Below, in pieces: positions 36,534 through 45,814 of a stretch of 64,000 nt of DNA. The position numbers and the translations under genes are program-made. The DNA comes from Caldilineaceae bacterium (GTDB taxonomy: Bacteria > Chloroflexota > Anaerolineae > Caldilineales > Caldilineaceae): NCBI GenBank assembly GCA_026708085.1, contig JAPOVP010000162.1:53676-117675 (forward strand), given 5' to 3'. Under the pieces are notes generated by a model. That model made no database searches and was not told the origin of the DNA. It was given only the letters and a program-made list of their open reading frames with translations. Positions within the stretch are counted from its first letter, which is position 1; every line of letters starts with the position of its first letter.

Positions 36534-36534
<1 letters not shown>
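35830..36534 (-). CDS. livF: branched-chain amino-acid type ABC ATPase LivF
   Basis: The 234-residue ATPase has Walker A GANGVGKST near 33, signature LSGGMQRM near 137 and Walker B LILVDEPT near 155. Its PTAGLAKLLSEEVYQML ending of that region is LivF-like. Its ATG shares one base with the livG stop codon (TAATG), indicating translational coupling. It powers import with LivG. The downstream aminotransferase overlaps its end. Confidence 0.95.
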
Positions 36535-37259
<725 letters not shown>

Positions 37260-37281
37260 GGTTACCTACCGCTCTTTGTCT

Positions 37282-38580
37282 CTAACTTGCACTCGTGCCA
37301 GTTCCGGACTCTTGTTCCGCCACATTCACATCTGATTCGTCGTTTTCGGTTTGCTCTTCCAGTACTTCATCGAGGTCCTCATCGTCTTGTGTGCGAATTG
37401 AAACCGTCTCTGCGGCGACGCCGCCTCGACTGATCTTTTCCAAAATCGGATAGAGGAGGCCGTTTCGTTGGAAGCGCAGTGTCAGCATTAGCAGGATGCC
37501 GAAGAATACCAGGCGCCACAGGGTCATGTCGATGTGGATTGGTCCAAGAGTGATGTTTGTGCGAAGTAGCTCCAATAGGAAGCTGATGATAATGGCACCG
37601 ATCGAGGCGGCGTAGATATTCTCCAGCCCGCCGATTACGGCCATAGCAATAACCAGTGACATCTGCAGGATGATGAGGATGTTGGGGGTGATGATGCCGA
37701 TGTAGTGGCCTTGCAGGGCCCCAGCAGCTGCTGCCAAGGTGCTGGTTATGACAAAGACGAGGACCTTGTAGCGGACGATGTTGACGCCCAATGCGGCCGC
37801 TGCCTCTTCATCTTCGCGAATGGCGCGTATGAACAGGCCAAATCTGGAACCCGCCAGCCACGTCATCAGTGCCATTGCCACCAAGAACAGGAGCAGCATG
37901 GCGTAGTACGGGGGTATCTTGCTGGTGGAACTGAAACCAAGGATTCCCCCGGGAAAGAGGGGCACCAGTTCCAAGCCACTCTGGCCCTCGGTGATCGGGA
38001 TCTCGGCGCTGATTGCGGCGCGCAGGATCTCAGAGAATCCGATCGTAAACAGCGCCAGGTAGGTACTTCGCAAGCGCAGCACCAACCATCCGACCAGGAG
38101 GCCGAAGGTTGCGCCCATCACCAGCCCGATTGCGATTGTTGCCCAGACCGGGGGAAAGATGATTAGCGTTCCGGCGGGAAGGATCTCGTCCTTGGCCATA
38201 TCAAGACAGGACTCGTCGATCGTGCCCACGCGACGAATATTCAGAATCACCAGCCACCAGTTGCCGAACAAGGGTATGTCAGTGCAAAGTTCAGAGGGGG
38301 CGGTGGTAAAGCGGATGAATTTCCCGATGAGACCTGACGTGTAGCCTCCGATCGCCATGAACGCCATGTGCCCGAAGGAAAACTGTCCTGCGTATCCGGC
38401 GAGTAAAGACCAGGAGGAGGCCAGAATCGCGTAAAAGAACGCTGTGATCGCCAAGTGCATGAAGTAACTGCTGAGGACGATCGGCCCCAGCCCGCCCAGT
38501 TCGGACGAGGCCGCCGGGATCACCAACAGGACGATGACAACTATGGTACCTGAAACGCGGTAGACAACGGTGGGGTTCAT
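37282..38580 (-). CDS. livM: branched-chain amino-acid type ABC permease LivM
   Basis: The 432-residue permease has about nine hydrophobic helices, with the LivM motif LLAGYAGQFSFGHMAFMAIGGY near residue 65 (longer than shown in the family core) and the AIREDEEAAAALGVN coupling loop near 255. The last ~45 residues are a highly acidic cytoplasmic tail (DDEDLDEVLEEQ and following), unusual for LivM. Its ATG overlaps the livH stop by 4 bp (ATGA), so translation is coupled. Confidence 0.94.
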   Translation of the reverse strand: MNPTVVYRVSGTIVVIVLLVIPAASSELGGLGPIVLSSYFMHLAITAFFYAILASSWSLLAGYAGQFSFGHMAFMAIGGYTSGLIGKFIRFTTAPSELCTDIPLFGNWWLVILNIRRVGTIDESCLDMAKDEILPAGTLIIFPPVWATIAIGLVMGATFGLLVGWLVLRLRSTYLALFTIGFSEILRAAISAEIPITEGQSGLELVPLFPGGILGFSSTSKIPPYYAMLLLFLVAMALMTWLAGSRFGLFIRAIREDEEAAAALGVNIVRYKVLVFVITSTLAAAAGALQGHYIGIITPNILIILQMSLVIAMAVIGGLENIYAASIGAIIISFLLELLRTNITLGPIHIDMTLWRLVFFGILLMLTLRFQRNGLLYPILEKISRGGVAAETVSIRTQDDEDLDEVLEEQTENDESDVNVAEQESGTGTSAS

Positions 38581-39818
38581 AGTTCCCGCCCAAAGAGGCC
38601 GGTCGGTTTCAGGAGGAGGACTAACGTCAGGATGACCATGCCGTACGCAGGCATGTAGGCGGCGGCCCTGGTGGCGTCGGGAATGCAGCCGGTACCAGCG
38701 GCTTCGACTAGCCCGACGATCAGGCCGCCGAGGAAGGCGCCGGGCAGGCTGCCCATACCGCCAAGTACGATAATGACAAAGGAACGGGCCGCTGCGGGAA
38801 TCCCTACCTGGGGCAGCCAGGAGAAGACCTGTACCAGTGACGCCCCTGAAAGGCCCGCCAGCATCGCGCCCATGCTAAATGCGAGGGAATTCATGGAATC
38901 AGGATTGATACCAGTGACGGCTGCAGCCTGCCTGTCCTGGCTGACAGCGCGAAGCGCCTTGCCGATCCAGGTGCGATAGAGGAACCAGAGTAGCGCAGCC
39001 AGCATGATCAGGGCCAAGACGGCGGCTGTGAATCGAGGATTGGGGACAGAGATGGCGTCAAAGATCGTGATGTTCCCCGGTGTGGTTTTGAGCAACGCGC
39101 CAGACTCGGGGGGCAGTTCAGTGCGCGGGAAAGGGAAAAAGCGCTGGGCCTTTACCGGAACTGCCGATGTCAGGGCCTGGGTAAAGTACTGCAGGAAGAA
39201 TGCCAGCCCGAATGTTACCAAGATGGCGTATTCGGTGGGCCGCTCGATCTTCCCGCTGCCCATGGGGCGCAGAAAGATTCGTTCAAATATGTAACCAATG
39301 ACGAACGTCGCGACACAGCTCGCCAGAATTGCGATAATAGGAGAAACGCCTGGAAGCCATCTGGCGGTCATGAAGTAGGTGACCATCCCGCCGATCATGT
39401 AGAACTCGCCGTGGGCAAAACTGACGACCCCCAGAATTGAGAAGATGAGTGTCAGCCCCAAAGCCATCAGCCCGTAAATGATGCCGATAACGATTCCATT
39501 GGCGAGCTGAGAAACGACAAATGCCCCATTGGCCACGCACAGGTTGTCGGGATCGGCCAATGCGAAGGCAACGACGAAGATACCGACGACCAGCGCGATG
39601 GCAATCCCAATCATGCGGTTGTCGATCTTGGGCGAGGCGATCCAGAGGGGAATCAGGCTCAGGGGGCCGAGCGCCGCCCCTATCACGGCGCCGCCAAAGG
39701 AGGCTTGGGAGATTTCCAGGTCCTTGTGCGCGTAAACGCGGGGCGTTACGACGCCGCCCAATGCGCCCCAGAACAGAATCCACAGAAGAGCCCAGCCGAA
39801 AATTGGTGCGTTTTCCAT
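38577..39818 (-). CDS. livH: branched-chain amino-acid type ABC permease LivH with extra N-terminal domain
   Basis: The LivH core starts near residue 105 with LANGIVIGIIYGLMALGLTL and FSILGVVSFAHGEFYMIGG, and has the coupling loop RAVSQDRQAAAVTGIN near 290. The core length is normal. The first ~104 residues are extra and contain three hydrophobic segments (about 7-25, 41-60 and 69-88), so this LivH has about three more membrane helices than usual. The transporter imports amino acids or small amides with LivM, LivG, LivF and the binding protein just upstream. Confidence 0.94.
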   Translation of the reverse strand: MENAPIFGWALLWILFWGALGGVVTPRVYAHKDLEISQASFGGAVIGAALGPLSLIPLWIASPKIDNRMIGIAIALVVGIFVVAFALADPDNLCVANGAFVVSQLANGIVIGIIYGLMALGLTLIFSILGVVSFAHGEFYMIGGMVTYFMTARWLPGVSPIIAILASCVATFVIGYIFERIFLRPMGSGKIERPTEYAILVTFGLAFFLQYFTQALTSAVPVKAQRFFPFPRTELPPESGALLKTTPGNITIFDAISVPNPRFTAAVLALIMLAALLWFLYRTWIGKALRAVSQDRQAAAVTGINPDSMNSLAFSMGAMLAGLSGASLVQVFSWLPQVGIPAAARSFVIIVLGGMGSLPGAFLGGLIVGLVEAAGTGCIPDATRAAAYMPAYGMVILTLVLLLKPTGLFGREL

Positions 39819-39944
39819 GGTTCAGAATGGCGATACGTGGAGTTGCCAGAGGATATGTTGACGGATTATGTCTCTGGGCCGCCAGTTTCAGTAGGGTCAG
39901 GCAGCAAGGGGTACAAACCAGGACCAAAATCCAGGTCTACCAGA

Positions 39945-39975
39945 GGACCTGCAGTCCTTGCCGGACTGCAGGTCC
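39945..39975. repeat. perfect 13-bp hairpin between binding protein and livH
   Basis: GGACCTGCAGTCC and GGACTGCAGGTCC pair perfectly around a 5-nt loop in the 192-bp spacer. There is no T run. Such intercistronic hairpins often stabilise binding-protein mRNA over permease mRNA; that role is inferred here. Confidence 0.6.
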
Positions 39976-40010
39976 AACAGTGTCAGTTCATACTAGAGGT
40001 GTGTGGAACG

Positions 40011-41366
40011 CTACTCCTGTCCCACGATAACCGGGTCGCCAGTCTGATAGGTTGCCGGAAATACGACGGTCGTTTCCGTGGCCATCTGGCCGGCTTCCTG
40101 ATATTGGACAATTGTGATGGCCGGATCGGGGAACTGGTGCCACCACTTGGGGTCCACGCCCGCCTGTTCGGGCGTATTGTCCCGATTGATCGGGAAAGTG
40201 ATGGGCCCGAGGGCGCCTTCGTGGTTGATGTTTTCCAGGGCGGTTATCATCGCCGCAGGGTCTGTAGACCCGGCGATTTCAATCGCCGCCGCGATCAGAA
40301 TGATCGAGTCGTAGGAGGCAATTGCGTAGGACTCGATATCATCCTTTCCGGTGCGCTCCATGTACTCTGCCTCCAGGGCGATGGCAGTTTCGTTGTAGAG
40401 CTGCCTGGGCAAACCGACACGGCGAATGAAGCAGTAGTTGCCGTCGGGGACGTTCTCCCAGAAGGCGTCACTTACGAGCGAGACCTGATTGCACATCGTG
40501 GGGACATCCTGCGGGCCGATCCCGGCATCGGCGGCCTGCTGGGTAAAGTTGTATGAGGCTTCGCCAGTTGCCAAGGTCACGATCATGTCAGGGTCTTCGG
40601 CCTTTACGCGCTCAATAATGCCGGCGAAGTCCTGCGTGCCGATATCGACGCTGAAGGTCACGGTATCAATGCCTTCTTCTTCCAGAAGCCGCTGTGTCTC
40701 TTCAGCAGCGGGGATGCCGTAATCGGTGTTTTCGGTGAGGATAACCAGCTTTTCCAGCTCCATGCCGGAGTCGTCTCGGAGCGATTTTATGAACTTGACA
40801 TCGACAAGGGATACCTCTGAGACCAGGGGGGCGATACGAAAGATTTCGTCGTACATGACGCTGGTCACCGTGTCATTCCAGGGTTCGGCAAAGACCACAG
40901 GGGTGCCATTGTCGTGGGCCACTTCTTTTGCGGCCACGCAGACCGAACTGTGGTAACCGCCGCCAACGCCTACGACGCCATCCTGGTTGATGAGGCGTTC
41001 CATCACGGCCGTACCGCGCTCAGGCAGGCCCTCGGTATCGACGACGATCAGTTCGACGGGCCGGCCTAACACGCCGCCCTTAGCATTGAGCTCATCGGCT
41101 GCGATCATCATGGCTGTACGCATGGCCTCGCCGCCGACAACGGCCCCAGGCGCAGAAAGCGGGGCCAGGCCGCCGATCTTAATCGGCTCCATGGCCATAT
41201 CGTCAGATTCTTCGGCAGGCGCCTCAGTCGGCGCGGCCGCCGCTTCCTCTTCGGCTGCCGGCTCGGCCTCTCCGACAGTCTCGGCCTGAGGCGCACAAGC
41301 GGCGAGCAAGAGCACCAGAATGCTTAGTGCAATTGCACTCCAGATTAGAGTTCGCGATCGATTCAT
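40011..41366 (-). CDS. branched-chain amino-acid type substrate-binding lipoprotein (1)
   Basis: The 451-residue protein has a lipoprotein signal ending in LLLAACAPQ, an acidic Ala/Glu-rich linker, and a type I periplasmic-binding fold starting PIKIGGLAPLSAPGAVVGGE. This is the amide/branched-chain (HAAT) family; the actual ligand is unknown. AAGGAG lies 9 nt before ATG at 41366. It sits directly upstream of livHMGF and is a close paralogue of the protein at 42489. Its promoter is at 41485-41513. Confidence 0.94.
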   Translation of the reverse strand: MNRSRTLIWSAIALSILVLLLAACAPQAETVGEAEPAAEEEAAAAPTEAPAEESDDMAMEPIKIGGLAPLSAPGAVVGGEAMRTAMMIAADELNAKGGVLGRPVELIVVDTEGLPERGTAVMERLINQDGVVGVGGGYHSSVCVAAKEVAHDNGTPVVFAEPWNDTVTSVMYDEIFRIAPLVSEVSLVDVKFIKSLRDDSGMELEKLVILTENTDYGIPAAEETQRLLEEEGIDTVTFSVDIGTQDFAGIIERVKAEDPDMIVTLATGEASYNFTQQAADAGIGPQDVPTMCNQVSLVSDAFWENVPDGNYCFIRRVGLPRQLYNETAIALEAEYMERTGKDDIESYAIASYDSIILIAAAIEIAGSTDPAAMITALENINHEGALGPITFPINRDNTPEQAGVDPKWWHQFPDPAITIVQYQEAGQMATETTVVFPATYQTGDPVIVGQE

Positions 41367-41484
41367 TGGAATATTCTCCTTACGTTTCCTTGGTCCCTTG
41401 ACATTGGAAACCAGTCTGCGGTCAACAGTGCGAAGTTGAGAGGGATAGCGCAGGCACCCGGGGCAAAAAACAGTGTTCGCGATT

Positions 41485-41513
41485 ATTATGCAACAGCCTA
41501 TGTCTCATGTCAA
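41485..41513 (-). promoter_or_regulatory. promoter of liv operon
   Basis: On the minus strand TTGACA (41508-41513), a 17-nt spacer and CATAAT (41485-41490) form a near-consensus promoter about 120 nt before the binding-protein ATG. Confidence 0.7.
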
Positions 41514-41793
41514 TGGATACATGACTATTATGCAGGGCAATCGCATGCTATTTGGGCGATTAGAGAAGCCATCAAGGGACGTTCCAAAGGGTCACGCCTT
41601 TCGCATGCGTGGAATGAATCAATCCGCGAAGTCACGCGAAAGGTCGCGAAGAACACCCAGGGCGAAAAGGAAATTCTTTGCGCAACTGTACGGGCCTTCG
41701 CGGATCAGCAGTTTGCTCCAGTCAGTCGCTTTTCTGACAATCGACGACGAGCCATTGTCATTTCACGATGCAGTTGCCTGTGTTCGGGTCGCG

Positions 41794-41843
41794 AAATGTT
41801 TACAAATGTCGCGTACTGTCTACAAATGTATACAGATGTCGCG
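41794..41843. repeat. two 20-bp operator-like repeats 30 bp apart
   Basis: AAATGTTTACAAATGTCGCG (41794-41813) and AAATGTATACAGATGTCGCG (41824-41843) agree at 18 of 20 positions. Each contains a TGTnTACA inverted repeat. The 30-bp spacing puts them on the same face of the helix, as for a cooperative regulator. Confidence 0.6.
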
Positions 41844-42116
41844 CCAAAATCGTCTTTCTTGGGCACCTTTTGCAACTTACCGAACAGGTTCTCGCCGCCT
41901 TTGATCGGCAACAGTAGGACGTTTTGCGGGTACTTTACGTTGTTTCTGTTGCCCTCGTGTACGTTCAGGCCTCAGTTGGTTGAGAGTGTTGTCTACTCGG
42001 TTCGAGCGCTCCGATGGTCCTCGAAGTGTGTCCCCAAGGCGACATTTTGCGAACTAAAGGGATTGGTGACAACTTGTCCTAACTGGCTGCTGTTTCGACC
42101 AGTAAGTGCGGAAAAA

Positions 42117-42176
42117 GTCGGCTCAAGTCGGGTCAAGTAGGTTTAAGTCGGGCAAAATAGGGCGAAGTCGGGCGAA
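42117..42176. repeat. 10-bp-period tandem repeat, six units
   Basis: Six consecutive decamers read GTCGGCTCAA, GTCGGGTCAA, GTAGGTTTAA, GTCGGGCAAA, ATAGGGCGAA and GTCGGGCGAA, followed by an A tract. AA recurs every 10 bp, which favours static curvature. Confidence 0.75.
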
Positions 42177-42230
42177 AAAAAAACTTGCTGGGTCAGTTTC
42201 AGTGAGTGAGAACTGGTCCCTTCCCGTCAA

Positions 42231-42251
42231 CCCGGGCATTCGTTGCCCGGG
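42231..42251. terminator. CCCGGGCA/TGCCCGGG hairpin
   Basis: A perfect 8-bp stem with a 5-nt loop lies about 240 bp downstream of the second binding-protein gene. No T run follows on the minus strand. Confidence 0.35.
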
Positions 42252-42400
42252 CGGCTCAAAGATTTTCGACTCTTATTATACCATTCATTTTTTCGAGTTC
42301 GCTTGCTAATTTCGAGTTCGAGTGAATTCCAATCCTGGGAAGGAAAGGGGCAAGAGAGGAGCGCGTTACGGTGATGGGTGAAATCGCATACGAGCCAATT

Positions 42401-42475
42401 GAGAGGCACAGGAAAGGCACAAGGCCTGCCCCTACAGGATCGGTGAGGGTATTGCGGAAGCTGCGCGGAGGGCAG
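42401..42475. repeat. dispersed repeat R2, copy 1
   Basis: The sequence AAGGCACAAGGCCTGCCCCT followed by ACAGG, GGTGAGGG and ATTGCGG blocks matches 53926-53998. It lies immediately after the second binding-protein stop codon. Confidence 0.7.
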
Positions 42476-42488
42476 GCACGATGTAGGG

Positions 42489-43835
42489 CTACTGCCCGAC
42501 GACGATTGGATCGCCTGTTTTGTAGGTGTCGGGAAAGACAACGGTTGCGCCGACTGAGTCTTCGCCTTCCTGCTGATATTGAACGACGGTGACGGCAGGA
42601 TCGGGGAACTGGTGCCACCACTTGGGTTCGACGCCTGCGTCTTGGGGCGTGTTGTGACTGTTAATGGGAAATGTGATGGTACCGAGCGCGCCTTCGTAGG
42701 AGATTTCTTCGAGTGCAGCGATGATTTCGTTGGGGTCGGTTGTCCCGGCTTCGGTTATGGCCTGGGCGATGATGCGGACGGCGTCATAGGCGGCGAAAGC
42801 ATAGGACTCGGCGCCCTCTTTGCCGGTGCGCGCTTCGTATTCGGAAAGAAACTCAAGGGCAATGTCGTTGTAAAGTAGAGGCGGCAGCCCTATGCGGCGC
42901 ACGAAACAGTAGTTGCCGTCGGGAACATTCCTCCAGAAGGAGTCGCTTTCGAGGGCCACGTGCTCACAGAGTGTTGGCAGGTCCTGAGGGCCTATTCCGG
43001 CGTCAGCGCACTGCTGGGCAAAGTTGTAGGAGGCCTCGCCGGTAGCCAGCGACATGATGAAGTCCGGCTCCTCCGCCTTTATCCTCTCGATGATACCGGC
43101 AAAGTCCTGTGTGCCAATGTCGACGCCGAAGGTGACAGAGTCGATGCCTGCTTCGCCGAGAAGCCTGGAGGTATCTTCGGCGGCGGGGATGCCGTAGTCG
43201 GTGTTCTCGGTGAGAATAACCACTTTGTCCAGTTGAACGCCGGCCTCGTCGCGCAGCCACTGGATGAACTTTACGTCAACGGCAGAGACTTCCGAGCTCA
43301 GAGGCGCGATACGAAAAACCTGGGGGTATTGCACGCTGGTAATGGTGTCGTTCCAGGTATTGGCGAGAACGATGGGAATGTTGTTGTCGTGGGCGACCTC
43401 CTTGGCGACAACGCCAACAGAGCTGTGGTAGCCCCCGGCGATGGCTACGACCCCGTCCTGACTGATAAGCCTCTCAGTAACTGCAGCGCCCCGCTCCGGC
43501 AGGCCCTCACTGTCAACAACGATCAACTCGACGGGGCGGCCCAGAAGGCCGCCGGCGGCATTGATCCTTTCGGCGGCGATTATCATGGCGTCGCGCATGG
43601 CCTCGCCGCCAACGACGGAACCCGGAGCGGACAGCGGGAACAGGGCCCCGATCCGAATTGGGTCCCCTGCGGGCAGTTGTGTTTCGGTTTCCGCCTGCGA
43701 ATCCTGGACTTCCGAAGCAGGGGCGTCAGGCTGAACGTCTTCTACGGTGGTCGAAGCAGGCCCGCATGCTGCGATAGCGAGTGCAATCAGGGCCGCTGCA
43801 AATGTGTGAAGAACTCCATTCTTGGTGAAACTCAC
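42489..43835 (-). CDS. branched-chain amino-acid type substrate-binding lipoprotein (2)
   Basis: The 448-residue protein has a lipoprotein signal ending LAIAACGPAS and the same type I binding fold as the protein at 40011. Long stretches are near-identical, for example GRPVELIVVD.EGLPERG and GTQDFAGIIER. It arose by duplication of one gene. GTG at 43835 has GGAGA about 8 nt upstream. It probably feeds the same LivHMGF permease with a different ligand. It lies downstream of the SDR genes, 78 bp after the nearest. Confidence 0.93.
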   Translation of the reverse strand: MSFTKNGVLHTFAAALIALAIAACGPASTTVEDVQPDAPASEVQDSQAETETQLPAGDPIRIGALFPLSAPGSVVGGEAMRDAMIIAAERINAAGGLLGRPVELIVVDSEGLPERGAAVTERLISQDGVVAIAGGYHSSVGVVAKEVAHDNNIPIVLANTWNDTITSVQYPQVFRIAPLSSEVSAVDVKFIQWLRDEAGVQLDKVVILTENTDYGIPAAEDTSRLLGEAGIDSVTFGVDIGTQDFAGIIERIKAEEPDFIMSLATGEASYNFAQQCADAGIGPQDLPTLCEHVALESDSFWRNVPDGNYCFVRRIGLPPLLYNDIALEFLSEYEARTGKEGAESYAFAAYDAVRIIAQAITEAGTTDPNEIIAALEEISYEGALGTITFPINSHNTPQDAGVEPKWWHQFPDPAVTVVQYQQEGEDSVGATVVFPDTYKTGDPIVVGQ

Positions 43836-43913
43836 TCTTGTTTCTCCGGTTTTTGGGATCGAGTAGCCAGTGTGTGCGGTAGGATAACGTGAGTAGCTGG
43901 GGAATAGCAGTTT

Positions 43914-44855
43914 CTACTGGTTTGCATCCTTTTGACCTGCTTCCTGCAGTTTGTCGGCCGGATTGGTTGCATTTGTCCCGTATTTGGGCATGCGACTCAG
44001 GATCAGTCGATCGCGGAGGGAAGTGGGCAGACTTTCTATCCAACTTCGAATGAGGGCGTCGCGGCCAACCAGATAGCGTGCTTTAGGCCGGGCGACGGTC
44101 AGGGCCGTTTCAACCGTGCGAGCCACTTCGTCGGCATCGACGCCTTTGGGTTTCTCCAATGACTCAGCCATCCTGGTGAGTAGTGGGCCGTACTTTTCAA
44201 ATGCATTCTGCGGGTATTTGCGCAGTTCACCTTCAACATAGGAGCGAGCTTTATCCCAGATATCGGTCTTGATCGCGCCTGGTTGGATCGACACTACGTC
44301 GATACCCCAAGGTTTGAGCTCGAGCCGCATGCCGTCGGTGAGGGCTTCAAGCGCAAACTTGGAGGCGCAGTAGGGAGAAAGAAGCGGCGTCGAACTGAAG
44401 CCGGCAATCGAGCTGATCATAACGATGCGACCGCGAGCCCTCCTAAGCAGGTGAATCAGGTGCCTGGAAACTGAAAGCGGCGCGATCGTGTTTGTTTCGA
44501 AGACCCGACGCAACTCCTCGGGGTCAAGATATTCGACAAGGCCGCCGGCGGCGATACCTGCGTTATTGACCAACCCATGGAGTCCTTCCCTTCCCACCTG
44601 TTCGCTTAAGGTTCGTGCGGCAGCGGAAATCTGGTCGGGGTCGGTTACATCGAGCTGGATGGTGCGCAGCCTGGAGGATGCATCGCATTTCAAGCGGAGG
44701 CCGTCGGCCTCTTTGCGTACGGTGGCGAAGACCTGCCAGCCGGCGCGGTCCAGCCAAAGGGCACATGCACGGCCGATGCCGCTAGAGGCCCCAGTGATCA
44801 TAACTGACCGGGGCTGCTGGCTCCTGTTGTCCTCTGTATCGCTTTCAGCTGCCAT
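43914..44855 (-). CDS. short-chain dehydrogenase/reductase
   Basis: The protein has the classical SDR motifs TGASSGIGRACAL (NAD(P) binding), NNAGIAAGG, and the catalytic pair in SPYCASKFALEAL (YxxxK) with Ser at ISSIAGF. An extended C-terminus of ~90 residues suggests the 17-beta-HSD/DHRS-like classical SDRs. The substrate is unknown. ATG at 44855 is taken as start because the preceding in-frame stretch from TTG 44906 is polar and lacks family similarity. The next gene upstream is another SDR. Confidence 0.88.
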   Translation of the reverse strand: MAAESDTEDNRSQQPRSVMITGASSGIGRACALWLDRAGWQVFATVRKEADGLRLKCDASSRLRTIQLDVTDPDQISAAARTLSEQVGREGLHGLVNNAGIAAGGLVEYLDPEELRRVFETNTIAPLSVSRHLIHLLRRARGRIVMISSIAGFSSTPLLSPYCASKFALEALTDGMRLELKPWGIDVVSIQPGAIKTDIWDKARSYVEGELRKYPQNAFEKYGPLLTRMAESLEKPKGVDADEVARTVETALTVARPKARYLVGRDALIRSWIESLPTSLRDRLILSRMPKYGTNATNPADKLQEAGQKDANQ

Positions 44856-44977
44856 AGGGTAATCCGTAAGCGAAGGAGGGGGCTGCCAACGCTCCTGGTT
44901 TTTCAATTTGCCAGCCTGGGTTGTGTGCTCGCCCTGCCTGGCTTCAGTTCAAGCGTCACGTTCACCACAGTTTCCGG

Positions 44978-45814
44978 TCAGATGCCCATGCCACCGGTGA
45001 CTTCGAGCACATGGCCGGTGATGTAGGATGCCAAGGGCGAGGCGATGAGGACGATCCCCGCGGCCGCTTCTTCGTCGGTGGCGGGCCGTCCGAGAGGGAT
45101 ACGCAGGTGAATGTCCTTGTCGAGCATCGAGCGCACCTTCTGGGGGATTCCGAGGACGACGTCGTGTCCTAGGATCTCGATAGATTCTTCCTGGATTTCC
45201 TGCGAGCGAGTCAAGCGTGTGTCGATGAGTCCGAAGGCGACGGCGTTGCAGCGGACTCCGAATCTGCCCCATTCCTTGGCGATTGTCTTTGTGAGTCCTA
45301 CTATGCCCATTTTGCCGGCGGCGTAGTTGGCCTGGCCAATATTGCCGTGCAGCCCCGAGGTCGACGAGACGTTGACGATGCAGCGGTTGCTCAAGCTCGC
45401 CCCGGATTCCAGTTCGGCAGTTGCGGCGTCGCGCAGATAGGGGGCGGCGGCGCGGATCATTTTGAACGGCGCGGACAGGTGTACTTCGAGGATGGCCTGC
45501 CACTGTTCGTCGGTGAGTTTGTGCGCCATGGCGTCCCAAGTATAGCCGGCGTTGTTGACGACGACATTCAGATTGCCAAAATTGTCGACAGCCGTCTGCA
45601 TGAGCTGTTCAGGAAAGCCGGACGCGGTGACATCGCCGGAGACGGCTACGGCTTGCCCGCCTCGCGACAGTATGGAATTGACAGTCTCCTCGGCCATACC
45701 CGAGTCGAGGTCGTTGACGACGACGCTGGCTCCGCGCTGTGCAAACTGGAGTGCGGCGCTGGCCCCGATTCCCCGACCCGCACCTGTTATTACTACGGTC
45801 TGGTTGTCAAACAT
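44978..45814 (-). CDS. short-chain dehydrogenase/reductase, FabG-like
   Basis: The 278-residue SDR has TGAGRGIGASAAL, NNAGYTWD, VSSTSGLHGNIGQANYAAGKMG (YxxxK active site) and a C-terminal TGHVLEVTGGMGI, all typical of 3-oxoacyl-ACP/CoA reductases and (R)-hydroxyacyl-CoA dehydrogenases. It has an insertion near residue 210-240. MaoC hydratase and another SDR are encoded upstream, so a role in acyl-CoA metabolism is plausible. The ATG at 45814 has only a weak Shine-Dalgarno. Confidence 0.9.
   Translation of the reverse strand: MFDNQTVVITGAGRGIGASAALQFAQRGASVVVNDLDSGMAEETVNSILSRGGQAVAVSGDVTASGFPEQLMQTAVDNFGNLNVVVNNAGYTWDAMAHKLTDEQWQAILEVHLSAPFKMIRAAAPYLRDAATAELESGASLSNRCIVNVSSTSGLHGNIGQANYAAGKMGIVGLTKTIAKEWGRFGVRCNAVAFGLIDTRLTRSQEIQEESIEILGHDVVLGIPQKVRSMLDKDIHLRIPLGRPATDEEAAAGIVLIASPLASYITGHVLEVTGGMGI

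Larger units (their letters stand above)
41367..42488. other. 1.1-kb AT-richer gap between two binding-protein genes
   Basis: The region holds the liv promoter, the 20-bp repeat pair at 41794-41843, the 10-bp tandem repeat at 42117-42176, a hairpin at 42231-42251 and an R2 repeat copy at 42401-42475. Frames up to 234 codons are open, but they look non-coding: biased, low-complexity and unlike any family I know. A decayed gene cannot be excluded. Confidence 0.6.

Noticed and set aside
41436..42140. 234-codon frame in the Liv gap
   Set aside because: It shows no recognisable domain, spans the operator-like and tandem repeats, and has no good start signal. It may still be a decayed gene.
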